Source: Alistipes sp.
Lineage (GTDB): Bacteria; Bacteroidota; Bacteroidia; Bacteroidales; Rikenellaceae
Assembly: GCA_017646625.1 (NCBI GenBank)
Contig: JAGCMF010000027.1
Span: 1-38,305 of the forward strand
Length of the DNA: 38,305 bases
Reading direction: 5' to 3'
In this document: piece after piece, positions 1-8,326 of the stretch
How positions within the stretch are numbered: position 1 is the first letter of the stretch
Layout: each line of letters opens with the position of its first letter
Translations under genes and position numbers: made by a program
Notes under the pieces: generated by a model
Told to the model about the DNA's origin: nothing
Databases searched by the model: none
What the model saw: the letters and a program-made list of their open reading frames with translations, nothing else

Positions 1-103
<103 letters not shown>

Positions 104-134
104 AAGCCAAGTCACAATGACTTGGCTTTTTTTT
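104..134 (+). terminator. Rho-independent terminator of the rRNA operon
   Basis: A perfect 11-bp stem (104-114 with 118-128) encloses a three-base loop, CAA, and is followed by a run of eight T from 127 to 134. It sits directly behind the 5S gene. The left arm sequence AAGCCAAGTC recurs once at 141-150 without a partner arm. Confidence 0.92.
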
Positions 135-533
135 GTTTATAAGCCAAGTCGCCATGCTTGACATGAAGAGCCGGCTTTGCCGGTCATATTTACATTCCAC
201 CCAAAACCCCTCCTTTGTCGAAGGAGGGGCTTGTTGCAAACCTATGGTTTGCCACCTTCGGTGTGGGGGATGCTGGGTATTGTTGGTATTGTGGGATAGT
301 GGGTAGGCTTGCGTATTGCCAATCTTTCGCCGTGCCTTAACGTGCCATCTGGGCAATTATAGCTGTTTCACAACCTCCTATGACCAATCACATGAAGGTG
401 TAGCTATTACTTGTAACTTTTTATATATATCTCCATCGTCGTAGAGTCATGTATTGGTTGTGATGCCTATAGATGTGTTTATATAGCAATAGGTTCAATG
501 TGGTGTGCTATAAGGGTCAAACGGTCACAGCGC
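135..533. other. Intergenic region with clustered small stem-loops
   Basis: I see no convincing gene here; the small open frame on the minus strand starting at 356 runs through the rRNA terminator and is rejected. Four perfect or near-perfect stem-loops lie within 100 bp: 171-183 (CCGGC/GCCGG), 207-229 (CCCCTCCTT/AAGGAGGGG, the strongest), 236-252 (GCAAACC/GGTTTGC) and 253-263 (CACC/GGTG). From about 350 to 530 the DNA is AT-rich and unremarkable, leading into the promoter of the AraC-type gene. Confidence 0.6.
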
Positions 534-564
534 TTTGTAACTCGTTTAAAATTAGATATCTTTG
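534..564 (+). promoter_or_regulatory. Bacteroidota-type promoter of the AraC-family gene
   Basis: TTTG at 534-537 and TATCTTTG at 557-564 are separated by 19 bases, an exact match to the Bacteroidota sigma-ABfr consensus TTTG-N19-TAnnTTTG. Transcription would begin near 571. That is downstream of the most distal ATG of the frame (498) and only about 14 bases before the ATG at 585, so it decides the start codon of the following gene. Confidence 0.78.
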
Positions 565-584
565 TTTTATCAAACACTATAATT

Positions 585-1208
585 ATGATTAGAGCAAACA
601 GGGATATCACGCCGATACGTAACTCGGTGGTTGAGTATATAAGTTCATCGGAGGATAAGACAGCATACCGCAGCACTATGGGTTATGACATAGTATGTGT
701 GCTGCGTGGATCGCTACGCATACAGGCAGAGGGTAGGACAGTCGTTGTAGAGGCTTGTAAGATGCATGTGCTTCGTCGTGGAAGTTATGAGTTAAAGATG
801 TTGGTAGACAGCTCGCACAGCTTCGAGGCTATAGTAATAGTGCTTGATGAGAGTGATATGTTCTGTCGCGTGTCGACGCTTTCGCGTGCTGATGAGTTAT
901 TTGAGGATGCCCTGCTGCAGGGTGTAGAGGGCAGAGTCTCGAATGATGATCTTGCCGACATATGCTGTCTCTCGATATCGACATTCAAGCGTCGCTTTCG
1001 TGATCGTTACTCTGCCTCGCCACACAGGTGGTTTCTGCACCTCAAGCTCGACATTGCAGAGCAGATATTACGTCAGGCACGACCACCTATGCGCGACATA
1101 GCACTGTTATGCGGTTTTGTTAACGTGTCACACTTTATATCTACCTTCAGGCGTCGTTTCTGCACAACGCCTACACGTCATCATCTGCGCTATAATCCAA
1201 AGGAGTAG
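585..1208 (+). CDS. AraC-family transcriptional regulator
   Basis: This 207-residue protein ends in a typical AraC/XylS DNA-binding domain (about residues 119-202). The first helix-turn-helix is around LADICCLSISTFKRRFRD and the second around MRDIALLCGFVNVSHF, followed by the signature FRRRFCTTPTRHH. The N-terminal 110 residues are a short effector or dimerisation region rich in beta strands, not a clear cupin. An ATG at 498 would add 29 residues, but it lies upstream of the promoter at 534-564, so 585 is preferred. The gene is monocistronic and convergent with the kinase-like/WG gene; the two coding regions overlap by 38 bp at their 3' ends. The target genes are unknown; regulation of the neighbouring vWA/WG pair or of the polysaccharide operon would be a guess from position only. 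Confidence 0.88.
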   Translation: MIRANRDITPIRNSVVEYISSSEDKTAYRSTMGYDIVCVLRGSLRIQAEGRTVVVEACKMHVLRRGSYELKMLVDSSHSFEAIVIVLDESDMFCRVSTLSRADELFEDALLQGVEGRVSNDDLADICCLSISTFKRRFRDRYSASPHRWFLHLKLDIAEQILRQARPPMRDIALLCGFVNVSHFISTFRRRFCTTPTRHHLRYNPKE

Positions 1209-2193
1209 CGTGTGAACGAATGGGGATATACTGTTTTCTCTCGTGCCAATCCTTGACAAACTCACCGAGGTAGTCGTATACAGCCCACATATTGCCATTG
1301 CTCACAGCGATGTTGCCGCTGTCGACATTAAACTCTGCGTGTTCATAGATCGGAGGCACGATAAAGTGTCCGCGGCGGTCTATGACACCCATATGTCCTG
1401 TATTTGTTGTAACAACGCTACGGTCCTCCCTAAAGTTTGATGCTCGCTTAAACACCGGCTCGATGATAACATTGTTATTATCATCGAGGAATCCCACGCC
1501 ATTGCGCGTCACGAACCTACGACAGCCATCTTGCAATGGATATATTGTACGATCCTTCTCCACCGTTGTCCTATGTAGCTCGAGCCTATCCATGTGTACG
1601 CGTCGTTGGCTAAATTCGTCGGACTGGAGTGAGCACTTCTCGATAAGTCTCTCAATACGCGAGAAAGAGGCATCATCACGGCCATAGCCCTGTGTAATCA
1701 TATATGAACGTGTGACGTACCACTCGAAGTCGTAGCCTATGATTATGTTCTCTGGCGTAAGGTTGTTGATGCTAATATCGAAGGACATGAGCTGTTGGCG
1801 TAGTCTATTGAGACCCTTGAGGAGATGCTCCTCGGTGAGGGTGTATAGCGCCTCCGATAGAGGTGTGCCCTCGGGGAGTGTCTCGATGACTATGCTTGTA
1901 TCGTAGGGACTGGCGATGCAGCCTAAAAGCTCTGCCTCGAGGATGCGTATGTCTGTAATGTCGCAATTGGTGACGTTGAGACTCTCTATGGCTCTATGCA
2001 CCATGCTCATAGATTCGTAGTTGATGGGTGCATATATCAAGTAGTCGCCGCCATTGAGTGTGATACGGCACTCGCAGAAGTGCTTCGTGGTATGCATGCT
2101 GTCGAACTCTGGGACCATGTCGCAGAGAGTCTTGAAGAGAAGCTTGGGCTGGCGTATGCCACTCTTGAACTGACATATTGTAGTTAGATCCAT
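1171..2193 (-). CDS. Kinase-like (degenerate) and WG-repeat protein
   Basis: This 340-residue protein has two parts. Residues about 95-165 resemble the hinge and catalytic loop of a protein kinase: a hinge-like IVIETLPEGTPL at 101-112, then INNLTPENIIIG at 142-153, which aligns with the kinase motif HRDLKPENILL. The catalytic Asp appears as Asn and the Lys as Thr, so activity is doubtful. A DFE triplet follows at 155-157, where DFG might be expected, though much closer than usual. Residues about 232-315 form three WG-type repeats (GVGFLDDNNNVIIEPVF, MGVIDRRGHFIVPPIY, MWAVYDYLGEFV), a module often used for binding. It lies 12 bp behind the vWA gene, almost certainly in one transcript. Pairing of vWA and kinase-like proteins recalls the TerY-kinase-phosphatase triads; no PP2C gene is present here. 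Confidence 0.65.
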   Translation of the reverse strand: MDLTTICQFKSGIRQPKLLFKTLCDMVPEFDSMHTTKHFCECRITLNGGDYLIYAPINYESMSMVHRAIESLNVTNCDITDIRILEAELLGCIASPYDTSIVIETLPEGTPLSEALYTLTEEHLLKGLNRLRQQLMSFDISINNLTPENIIIGYDFEWYVTRSYMITQGYGRDDASFSRIERLIEKCSLQSDEFSQRRVHMDRLELHRTTVEKDRTIYPLQDGCRRFVTRNGVGFLDDNNNVIIEPVFKRASNFREDRSVVTTNTGHMGVIDRRGHFIVPPIYEHAEFNVDSGNIAVSNGNMWAVYDYLGEFVKDWHERKQYIPIRSHATPLDYSADDDV

Positions 2194-2205
2194 GGTAGTG
2201 ATATA

Positions 2206-3057
2206 TTATGAAGGATCTGTACCTATGCTTACTAAATGGAGGAGTCGTATGATGGATGTGTCGTATGCCAGGCCGCGGTAGGGACCATCATGATTCAGGC
2301 GAAACACCTTCTTTATCTGTTCAGAAACATCGGGAGATAGTATGCTCGACATTCGTAGTAGTATCATGTGACTACGTTTTGTGGAGTAGAAGTCGGCATC
2401 TGTGGGGAAGAGTGGCAGATTGTCATCCTCCTCGCCAATGGTGCGTAGCACAATGTTTATGAGTAGTGACTTACCACGTGTCGTAGATGTCGTCATTATG
2501 TCGTTTGCAACATCAATGAGAGACCACGCATCGTCATCGAAGCAGTCGCCATCGGTGATGTTGAAGATGATTGGTGGAAGACTATATGAGTTCTGTTTAT
2601 CAGCGCACCACCTCTCTATCAAATCCTTGGTGCGTACCATAGCCTCGAAGAGAGGTGAAGTGCCGTGTGCCTCGGCCTTTATCCATGGTCGTATGACGAA
2701 GGGCACCTTGATGCATCTGCCATCATTTAGTGTCTGGTCAAAGTTGTATGTCTTGGGCTGTGGCTCAAAGTCGGTGAAGTTGTATATCGGTACGAAGTCG
2801 TGGATACCAGGGAGCTTCGAATATGTGCCATCTCCAGAGAAGCCAATAATGGCAATATCGTAGTAGTAGCGCGTAACATCAAAACGTATCGCCCGTTCAT
2901 ATAGCTCGTCGATGATCATATTTGTGATAAATTCGGCAGCCTCCGCTTTAACTATGCGCATGCCGTTAAACATCGTATACTTCTTCATCGAGGTTGAGCA
3001 GTCTACGATTATAACAATTGCTGTACGCCTGGATAGTGTAACACCCGTCTTATACAT
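2206..3057 (-). CDS. vWA-domain protein, TerY-like
   Basis: A 283-residue cytoplasmic von Willebrand factor A domain protein with an intact metal-ion-dependent adhesion site: DCSTSM (Asp19, Ser21, Ser23), Thr133 in HGTSPLFEAM, and Asp169 in NITDGD. The layout, with strand-MIDAS motif near the N-terminus and no signal peptide or membrane segment, fits TerY-type vWA proteins, which act as scaffolds with kinases and phosphatases. The gene is immediately upstream of the kinase-like/WG gene with a 12-bp gap. I found no good TAnnTTTG box in the 109 bp upstream, so it may be read from the polysaccharide operon or from a weak promoter. The biological role is unknown. Confidence 0.8.
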   Translation of the reverse strand: MYKTGVTLSRRTAIVIIVDCSTSMKKYTMFNGMRIVKAEAAEFITNMIIDELYERAIRFDVTRYYYDIAIIGFSGDGTYSKLPGIHDFVPIYNFTDFEPQPKTYNFDQTLNDGRCIKVPFVIRPWIKAEAHGTSPLFEAMVRTKDLIERWCADKQNSYSLPPIIFNITDGDCFDDDAWSLIDVANDIMTTSTTRGKSLLINIVLRTIGEEDDNLPLFPTDADFYSTKRSHMILLRMSSILSPDVSEQIKKVFRLNHDGPYRGLAYDTSIIRLLHLVSIGTDPS

Positions 3058-3085
3058 TTGGATTAGTAATAAGTGTTGTTAATTA

Positions 3086-3166
3086 TCAATTTATTCTTTT
3101 ACGCCAGAAGTAATGCCATAACTTAAACACAGGACTCCATAGCACCTCGGTTAGTTTAGCCTTTGG
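3086..3166 (-). pseudogene. Coding-like in-frame tail behind the stop of the NTP_transf_5 gene
   Basis: Directly after the TAA at 3167-3169, in the same frame, 26 sense codons follow before a TGA at 3086-3088. They would encode a Trp- and basic-rich tail containing KLTEVLWSPVFKLWHYF and then WRKRIN. This looks like a natural protein C-terminus, not random intergenic DNA. It may be the lost end of the upstream gene after a nonsense mutation, or chance. There is no independent start codon upstream within the tail. Confidence 0.4.
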
Positions 3167-4261
3167 TTATTTACGTAATGACTTGGGTTTTAGTAGATGG
3201 CTATATATCTGCACAATGAAGGTCTTAAATAGCCCTTCACGGTAGACAAGGCGATGCTTCCACCTGTTAGCCCACCAACGACGGTACTTAAATAGTAGAA
3301 GAGCAAAGATGTTACCCTTTGGTTGTGACTCCGAGAACTCTGGACATAAAATGTCGTTTAACACACGTCTCTCAAGCTCCTCGTGACGCCTTGTACCAGG
3401 CATGAGGGCGATATCTATATCACATATCTCTGCAGCAAGTGCGCTTATAATATCGAGGAATAGCTCCATGTTCTGCTCTCGGCAAACCCCTCTAATCCAC
3501 GTCCAGTCTACCGACGCATGATTATTCTTTACGAACAGACCCCAATCTATGATGTGGCGCAAGACAATCTCAACAGCTGCGAAGTGTGCTGCTGCATGGC
3601 GCAACAGAAATAGTGCATGGCAGTTGGCATTAGGCATGAATATCGTTCTTCCCTCCGCCTCAATAGCCTCTGGGTGCTCGGCAAGCTCACGTAGCTGTAA
3701 CTCAATCTCTCGGTTAGATAGATGTGCATGTATATTGAGAAAGTCGTAGTGATTCTCTACCATCACACCGCCAATATGAAATATTGTGTGATGATGGTGA
3801 TCCTCATCTATCTTGATGCCTAACTGCTCACGGAGTATAGCATCTGCGCGTTCCTGCTCTCCAAAGAGCCATATGTCGATGTCGCAGCATGAACGATGTG
3901 CTGGCGTAGGGTAGTAGAGACTCAAACCGAATCCCTTAAGTATCATCATCCTTATGCCGTGCTCGGCATATATATCTGCGAGCTTTAATATAGCCTTATG
4001 CTGCTTGTCGTATTGCCTCTCTGTATTCTCTACATGTAGGGCCCAACGTAGTTTCGTGGCCTTGTCGGGAAGCATATCTTCGGTAATCACTCCCTCCCTT
4101 ATAAGTCTTTGCACGCCATCCCACGCTATAGCCGCCACACCCTGCTCCGCCGCCATCTTATATAGTTGCGGCCAACATGATTGGCTCTTGGGAATGTTCA
4201 AGATGTTGTATCTTCCTCCCAGTCCTGCCTGGATGATATTTACTAACATATGTTTAGGCAT
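3167..4261 (-). CDS. Nucleotidyltransferase-fold protein (NTP_transf_5 family)
   Basis: This 364-residue protein resembles the uncharacterised nucleotidyltransferase family common in Bacteroidota polysaccharide loci. The core is MMILKGFGLSLYYP (105-118) followed by CCDIDIWLF (126-133), where Asp127 and Asp129 would be the metal-binding pair. A His cluster (DEDHHHHTIF) and VENHYDFLN follow. The substrate is not known for the family. The gene is last in the polysaccharide operon and overlaps the stop of the GT4 gene by 8 bp. A second ATG four codons downstream (4249) is an alternative start. The reading frame closes with a TAA that is followed in frame by a coding-like tail (3086-3166), so the protein may be slightly truncated relative to its relatives. 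Confidence 0.78.
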   Translation of the reverse strand: MPKHMLVNIIQAGLGGRYNILNIPKSQSCWPQLYKMAAEQGVAAIAWDGVQRLIREGVITEDMLPDKATKLRWALHVENTERQYDKQHKAILKLADIYAEHGIRMMILKGFGLSLYYPTPAHRSCCDIDIWLFGEQERADAILREQLGIKIDEDHHHHTIFHIGGVMVENHYDFLNIHAHLSNREIELQLRELAEHPEAIEAEGRTIFMPNANCHALFLLRHAAAHFAAVEIVLRHIIDWGLFVKNNHASVDWTWIRGVCREQNMELFLDIISALAAEICDIDIALMPGTRRHEELERRVLNDILCPEFSESQPKGNIFALLLFKYRRWWANRWKHRLVYREGLFKTFIVQIYSHLLKPKSLRK

Positions 4262-5375
4262 TTATTCGATTGTAAATATCAATGTGAGTCTTTACTACTG
4301 TATCTACAGAGAAATCGCGTTCTGCTATTGCACGTGAAGCTGCTCCCATACGTTTGCGTAGGTCATTATCATTTATGAGAGCCTCAATTTTCCTAGCAAT
4401 ATCTGCAGGACTCTTGATGGGCACTATGTAGCCATTATTGCACTCTTCAACACAGTCTCGGCACCCAACAGAGTCTGTTGTAATTATAGGGCGTGCTGAA
4501 GCGCATGCCTCAATAAGTGTTTTGGGAACACCCTCTCGATAGTATGATGGGAATACGACCATATGTGATTGTTGTAGTAGTTCCTTGACATCAGTTCTAT
4601 GCCCTAGCCACTCCACATATCTACCGTCGCATCTAGACTCTAACTCCGCCTTTTTAATTGCCTTGGGATTATCAGATAGACTTCCGCAAAGTCTGAATCG
4701 TAACCTATCTTCATATTTATCCCTGAGGAGTTCTGCTGCATCTATGAGATCCATGACTCCTTTCTCCTTTACCATCCTTCCTGTAAAGAGTATTGTGATT
4801 GGGCCATCTGTAGGCTCCGCTGTAGCGATGTATTCATTAAGATCTACGCCAGACCCTTTAGTGAAGGCGCATTGCGACTCTGTGGCAACACCATGTGTTA
4901 GGAATATTTCTCTGTCATCGCTATTCTGAAAAATATATGTAGTACGTTTTGTGTTGTTTGAGAATCTCATTATGCGGAGAATGGCTCTTGCGTATAACGA
5001 AAGTTTAGACTCGGAGAACATGATTCCGAGACCACTCACGCCATTTACCACTGCTGGACGTCTTGTGAGCTTGGCTGCCAATGATCCCCAAAGCATGCAC
5101 TTTAATCCAACATTATGTACTATGTCGGGTTTCTCTCGCTTAAAGAGTCTTCTTAAGAATCGCAGGGTCTTAAGCTCCTGGAGTGGGTTCATGCCTGTAG
5201 GGTTAACGGGCAATTCTATAAACCTAGCGCCAAGACCCTCAATCTCGGCTCTCTTTCCTGTATCTTTCGTTACTATGGTCACGTCAAAACCTTCGGTAAT
5301 GGCCTCGCAAACAATCTTACGCCTATGTGACAGAAGAAATCTATCCTCGTTAACAATAATAAATATCTTTTTCAT
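4254..5375 (-). CDS. Glycosyltransferase family 4
   Basis: A 373-residue GT-B-fold retaining glycosyltransferase. The N-terminal Rossmann domain starts at MKKIFIIVNEDRFLLSHR. The C-terminal nucleotide-sugar domain shows ILFTGRMVKEKGV at about 195-207 and the EX7E motif EGVPKTLIEA (Glu281, Glu289). It would transfer one sugar from an NDP donor to the lipid-linked repeat unit on the cytoplasmic face; donor and acceptor cannot be read from sequence. It lies in the distal polysaccharide operon, 10 bp behind the TupA-like gene, and its stop overlaps the NTP_transf_5 start. Base composition is AT-rich like its neighbours. Confidence 0.92.
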   Translation of the reverse strand: MKKIFIIVNEDRFLLSHRRKIVCEAITEGFDVTIVTKDTGKRAEIEGLGARFIELPVNPTGMNPLQELKTLRFLRRLFKREKPDIVHNVGLKCMLWGSLAAKLTRRPAVVNGVSGLGIMFSESKLSLYARAILRIMRFSNNTKRTTYIFQNSDDREIFLTHGVATESQCAFTKGSGVDLNEYIATAEPTDGPITILFTGRMVKEKGVMDLIDAAELLRDKYEDRLRFRLCGSLSDNPKAIKKAELESRCDGRYVEWLGHRTDVKELLQQSHMVVFPSYYREGVPKTLIEACASARPIITTDSVGCRDCVEECNNGYIVPIKSPADIARKIEALINDNDLRKRMGAASRAIAERDFSVDTVVKTHIDIYNRINA

Positions 5376-5385
5376 AACCAGTGAT

Positions 5386-6303
5386 CTATTTAAAGCTACC
5401 TATGTCGAAGTGCTTGCCAAGTTCAAAATCAAATGAGTCGGGTTCATACGATATATAACCGCTTCCATCATAGAATGTTAGTTCACCAAAATAGATGGAG
5501 CCCTCCTCATTGTACAAATCAACTCTTGCATGAGGGAATCCCTCCGATAGTCTCTCGGCAATCTCAACCATCTTTTGATAGTTCCTGGGTGCAGATAATG
5601 TAATTTCAGGCTTTAACTCATCTTTGCGATAGGCGTCAACCTTTTCAAAATTAGCATTGTATATACCTAATGTAGCATACACTCCCATTTTTCTATCAGA
5701 AATGACGTATATATATTTTACCTTGCCATCAAAGCATAAAAATTTGTAATCCACTGGCTTGGAGTGAGGATCGCCGATTAGTTGCTCGATGATTATCCTA
5801 CGTGGCAGATTATTATTGTATGCCCACTCACGACCTACATGCTTTTTAGGCTTTTGTGTAGACATCCACTCGTTAATGGTTGACTTAAAGCTATCGTGTG
5901 TGATGTCACCCTTATCTTTGCACACTAGTACCTGATTGCCTCCACCACCGTCCGTCGTCTTTGCTACAAATGTGTTGGGCAGTGCATTGAAGTCGATGCT
6001 CTCTACGTTATCGTAAATTCCAATTAATGGTATTAGATACTCCTCACATCCTCTCTCCTTAACATACTCGCGAACCGTATACTTATCGGTACATCGTAGC
6101 ATGTCTGCATTGCGATATTTAAGCTTATATAACTGTAGCTTGTCTGAAAATCTCTGTGGCATTCTCCAGTCTATTTTGCGGCCCAGCTTAATGCGGTATT
6201 GAATGCCTATCATGAGCTTGTCAGGGACAAATGATAGTAATCCCAGAATTGCACAACGAATCTTGCGCGATTTTATAAATCGCTTATAATTTAATCTACC
6301 CAT
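5386..6303 (-). CDS. TupA-like ATP-grasp ligase
   Basis: A 305-residue protein of the TupA-like ATP-grasp family. Visible signatures are FVAKTTDGGGGNQVLV (the Gly-rich ATP-binding strand), RRIIIEQLIGD, DYKFLCFDGKVKYIYV and HARVDLYNEEGSIYFGELTF with the metal-binding acidic residues near the C-terminus. ATP-grasp enzymes join a carboxylate, via an acyl phosphate, to an amine. The namesake TupA takes part in making teichuronopeptide, a uronic-acid and amino-acid polymer. Co-occurrence with UDP-glucose dehydrogenase and UDP-glucuronate epimerase in the same operon makes amidation of a uronic acid, or addition of an amino acid to the glycan, a reasonable inference. The gene is 2 bp behind the GT2 gene. 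Confidence 0.85.
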   Translation of the reverse strand: MGRLNYKRFIKSRKIRCAILGLLSFVPDKLMIGIQYRIKLGRKIDWRMPQRFSDKLQLYKLKYRNADMLRCTDKYTVREYVKERGCEEYLIPLIGIYDNVESIDFNALPNTFVAKTTDGGGGNQVLVCKDKGDITHDSFKSTINEWMSTQKPKKHVGREWAYNNNLPRRIIIEQLIGDPHSKPVDYKFLCFDGKVKYIYVISDRKMGVYATLGIYNANFEKVDAYRKDELKPEITLSAPRNYQKMVEIAERLSEGFPHARVDLYNEEGSIYFGELTFYDGSGYISYEPDSFDFELGKHFDIGSFK

Positions 6304-6305
6304 AC

Positions 6306-7262
6306 CTATCTGTAATAAAATCTATATAGCATCCAAATCAACATTTTGCCAAATCGTAGGCCAAATAATTTTGAGAAGCCGACAAGAATAGATTTCAATG
6401 TTATGACCTTATATCTAATGAGCATCCATAATGATAGGTTATTTGTCAGACGTTTGAATACACAACTATCAATGTCTTTAGCTCTTAAGGATGTAAATAT
6501 TAGATTTACCAGTGCATGTAAGTGTGCCCTCTTATATCTGTTATCGCTATAGTTATCTATTTTCCAATTATATATGTACTCTATCTGCTCTACACTACGT
6601 AGTGTGATATTATTTGTATACGTAGCAGTATTTAGTCCTCGCTGATAGTGGTAGAAAGCCTCATTAACTGTATATATTTTAAGAGGCTTAAGTAGTAACT
6701 TAAATAGGAATAGACTGTCTTCACCCATGTTTATTCCCTCCTGATAGCTTATGCCATACTCCCTTATGGTGCTTATCTTAAATAGTTTACACCATGTGTT
6801 CACGGATGCGCGGTTATACATTAAGTCAAGGATGTAGCAGTCTTGAGATGTGTAATTGTATATGCCATCTATAACTTGCCTTCCGTCAGGGTATTCATTA
6901 TAAAATCCAGATAATACGATGTCGGCATCCTCCTTAATAGCCTTCTCCAATAGCCTCTCGTACATGATTGGCTCTATCCAATCGTCTGCATCACATACCG
7001 TATAAAATCTACCTGTACTCATCTCTAATCCCACTTGGCGGGCAGAGGCTGAGCCTCCATTTTCCTTATGTATAACCTTTATTCTATGGTCTTTAGCGGC
7101 ATACTCATCACATATGTTGCCACATTGATCGGGACTACCGTCATCAACCAGTATTATCTCAATGTTTTCGAGTGTCTGGTTGATAAGGCTATCAAGGCAT
7201 CTTGGTAGGTCTTTCTGAACCTTGTATATTGGCACGGTGATAGATACAAGAGGTGATGTCAT
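6306..7262 (-). CDS. Glycosyltransferase family 2
   Basis: A 318-residue inverting GT-A glycosyltransferase. The N-terminus PLVSITVPIYKVQKDLPRCL is typical; the nucleotide-binding LVDDGSPD is at 39-46 and the metal-binding CDADDW at 90-95. The C-terminal third is basic and aromatic (ending MLIWMLYRFYYR), suggesting membrane association. It probably extends the undecaprenyl-linked repeat unit. It overlaps the upstream polymerase gene by 1 bp and is followed after 2 bp by the TupA-like gene, indicating tight co-translation. Confidence 0.93.
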   Translation of the reverse strand: MTSPLVSITVPIYKVQKDLPRCLDSLINQTLENIEIILVDDGSPDQCGNICDEYAAKDHRIKVIHKENGGSASARQVGLEMSTGRFYTVCDADDWIEPIMYERLLEKAIKEDADIVLSGFYNEYPDGRQVIDGIYNYTSQDCYILDLMYNRASVNTWCKLFKISTIREYGISYQEGINMGEDSLFLFKLLLKPLKIYTVNEAFYHYQRGLNTATYTNNITLRSVEQIEYIYNWKIDNYSDNRYKRAHLHALVNLIFTSLRAKDIDSCVFKRLTNNLSLWMLIRYKVITLKSILVGFSKLFGLRFGKMLIWMLYRFYYR

Positions 7263-8323
7263 TATCTTAAATATTTAAGGTATATATTAAGTCCAACCAC
7301 AATTGAGATACACAATACAAAGATAAGTTTTTTACTTTTGATATTGTTTTCCGACTTGTCTAAAATAGGATAGAGTAGAATAAATGGCATTATAAACCAA
7401 CTTAAGTATGCAAATCTATCGTTATATGGCATCTTGCTGATAACAAGCCAACATGTGTTACACAATATGTATGTATTGTATAAATGTTTGTAGTATAAAT
7501 CTTGATACTTTTTGGCGTATATATAGTATCCACCAACAATGATAGGAAAGAGTGAATACGCAATAAAGTCTATTCTAAGACCTGTTTCATAGTCTAGGTC
7601 GTTTCCAAGTAGGTAGTGTTCAAAACGATCATCCTCTAATGACATCATGGCATTGCCCCACTGTTCAAAGCTATCAAAAAATCCCATAAACAGAGCAAGT
7701 GCCATTACAACCCATAAACAGAGCCATATACGTGTGTCTGTTATATATTTTGTAGCGACGTATCCCAAAATTAGAAGTAAAGCAACTATGTGACAGCTTA
7801 CAGCGGTAATAAATAATAACAAAGTGACATATTTATTCTGTTCTTTACTTATGGCGATAAGTAATATGGCTATACATAAACCTGCTCGTAAAACATTATA
7901 TGAGTGATTAGTAAAGCCTAGCGATAGGAAGCAAAGTAGAATAAAATAGAGGTGTCTATCGGGATTAGCCTTCCTGCAGAAATATATGTATGCGCCTACA
8001 TATATTATAGCAGTGATAACAAAACCACCGACATCAGTGCCCGTTAAGAAGTGACACAGTTGTGTATAGTATGCAAAACCAATGTCTCTAAATCCGTAGT
8101 TCGTTAGCTCGTCGGCATGAGAGAACATATATGAGTAGTTAAGACGATCGGTGCCCACCTCCTCGGTGATGGGGGCAAAGCCAAGCTGGACAATCGCAAT
8201 GACAGCAACTAGGGCTGTAAATATCCAGTGTGTATTTGGTATCTTTTCTTGTGTTGTGGCAATAAACAGAGTAAATAGTAGTATGAAAAGCATTACTCCG
8301 TCAAACCAAGCGGGTGTAAGCAT
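7262..8323 (-). CDS. EpsG-like O-antigen/capsule polymerase (Wzy type)
   Basis: A 353-residue, very hydrophobic membrane protein with about ten predicted transmembrane segments. The region EEVGTDRLNYSYMF plus FRDIGFAYYTQLC and the segment NHSYNVLRAGLCIAI match the EpsG family pattern, in which a conserved Arg follows an Asn-rich turn before a membrane helix. It would polymerise flipped repeat units in the periplasm. It is the only polymerase candidate in the operon, sits 3 bp behind the flippase gene, and overlaps the GT2 gene by one base. Confidence 0.82.
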   Translation of the reverse strand: MLTPAWFDGVMLFILLFTLFIATTQEKIPNTHWIFTALVAVIAIVQLGFAPITEEVGTDRLNYSYMFSHADELTNYGFRDIGFAYYTQLCHFLTGTDVGGFVITAIIYVGAYIYFCRKANPDRHLYFILLCFLSLGFTNHSYNVLRAGLCIAILLIAISKEQNKYVTLLLFITAVSCHIVALLLILGYVATKYITDTRIWLCLWVVMALALFMGFFDSFEQWGNAMMSLEDDRFEHYLLGNDLDYETGLRIDFIAYSLFPIIVGGYYIYAKKYQDLYYKHLYNTYILCNTCWLVISKMPYNDRFAYLSWFIMPFILLYPILDKSENNIKSKKLIFVLCISIVVGLNIYLKYLR

Positions 8324-8326
8324 TAT

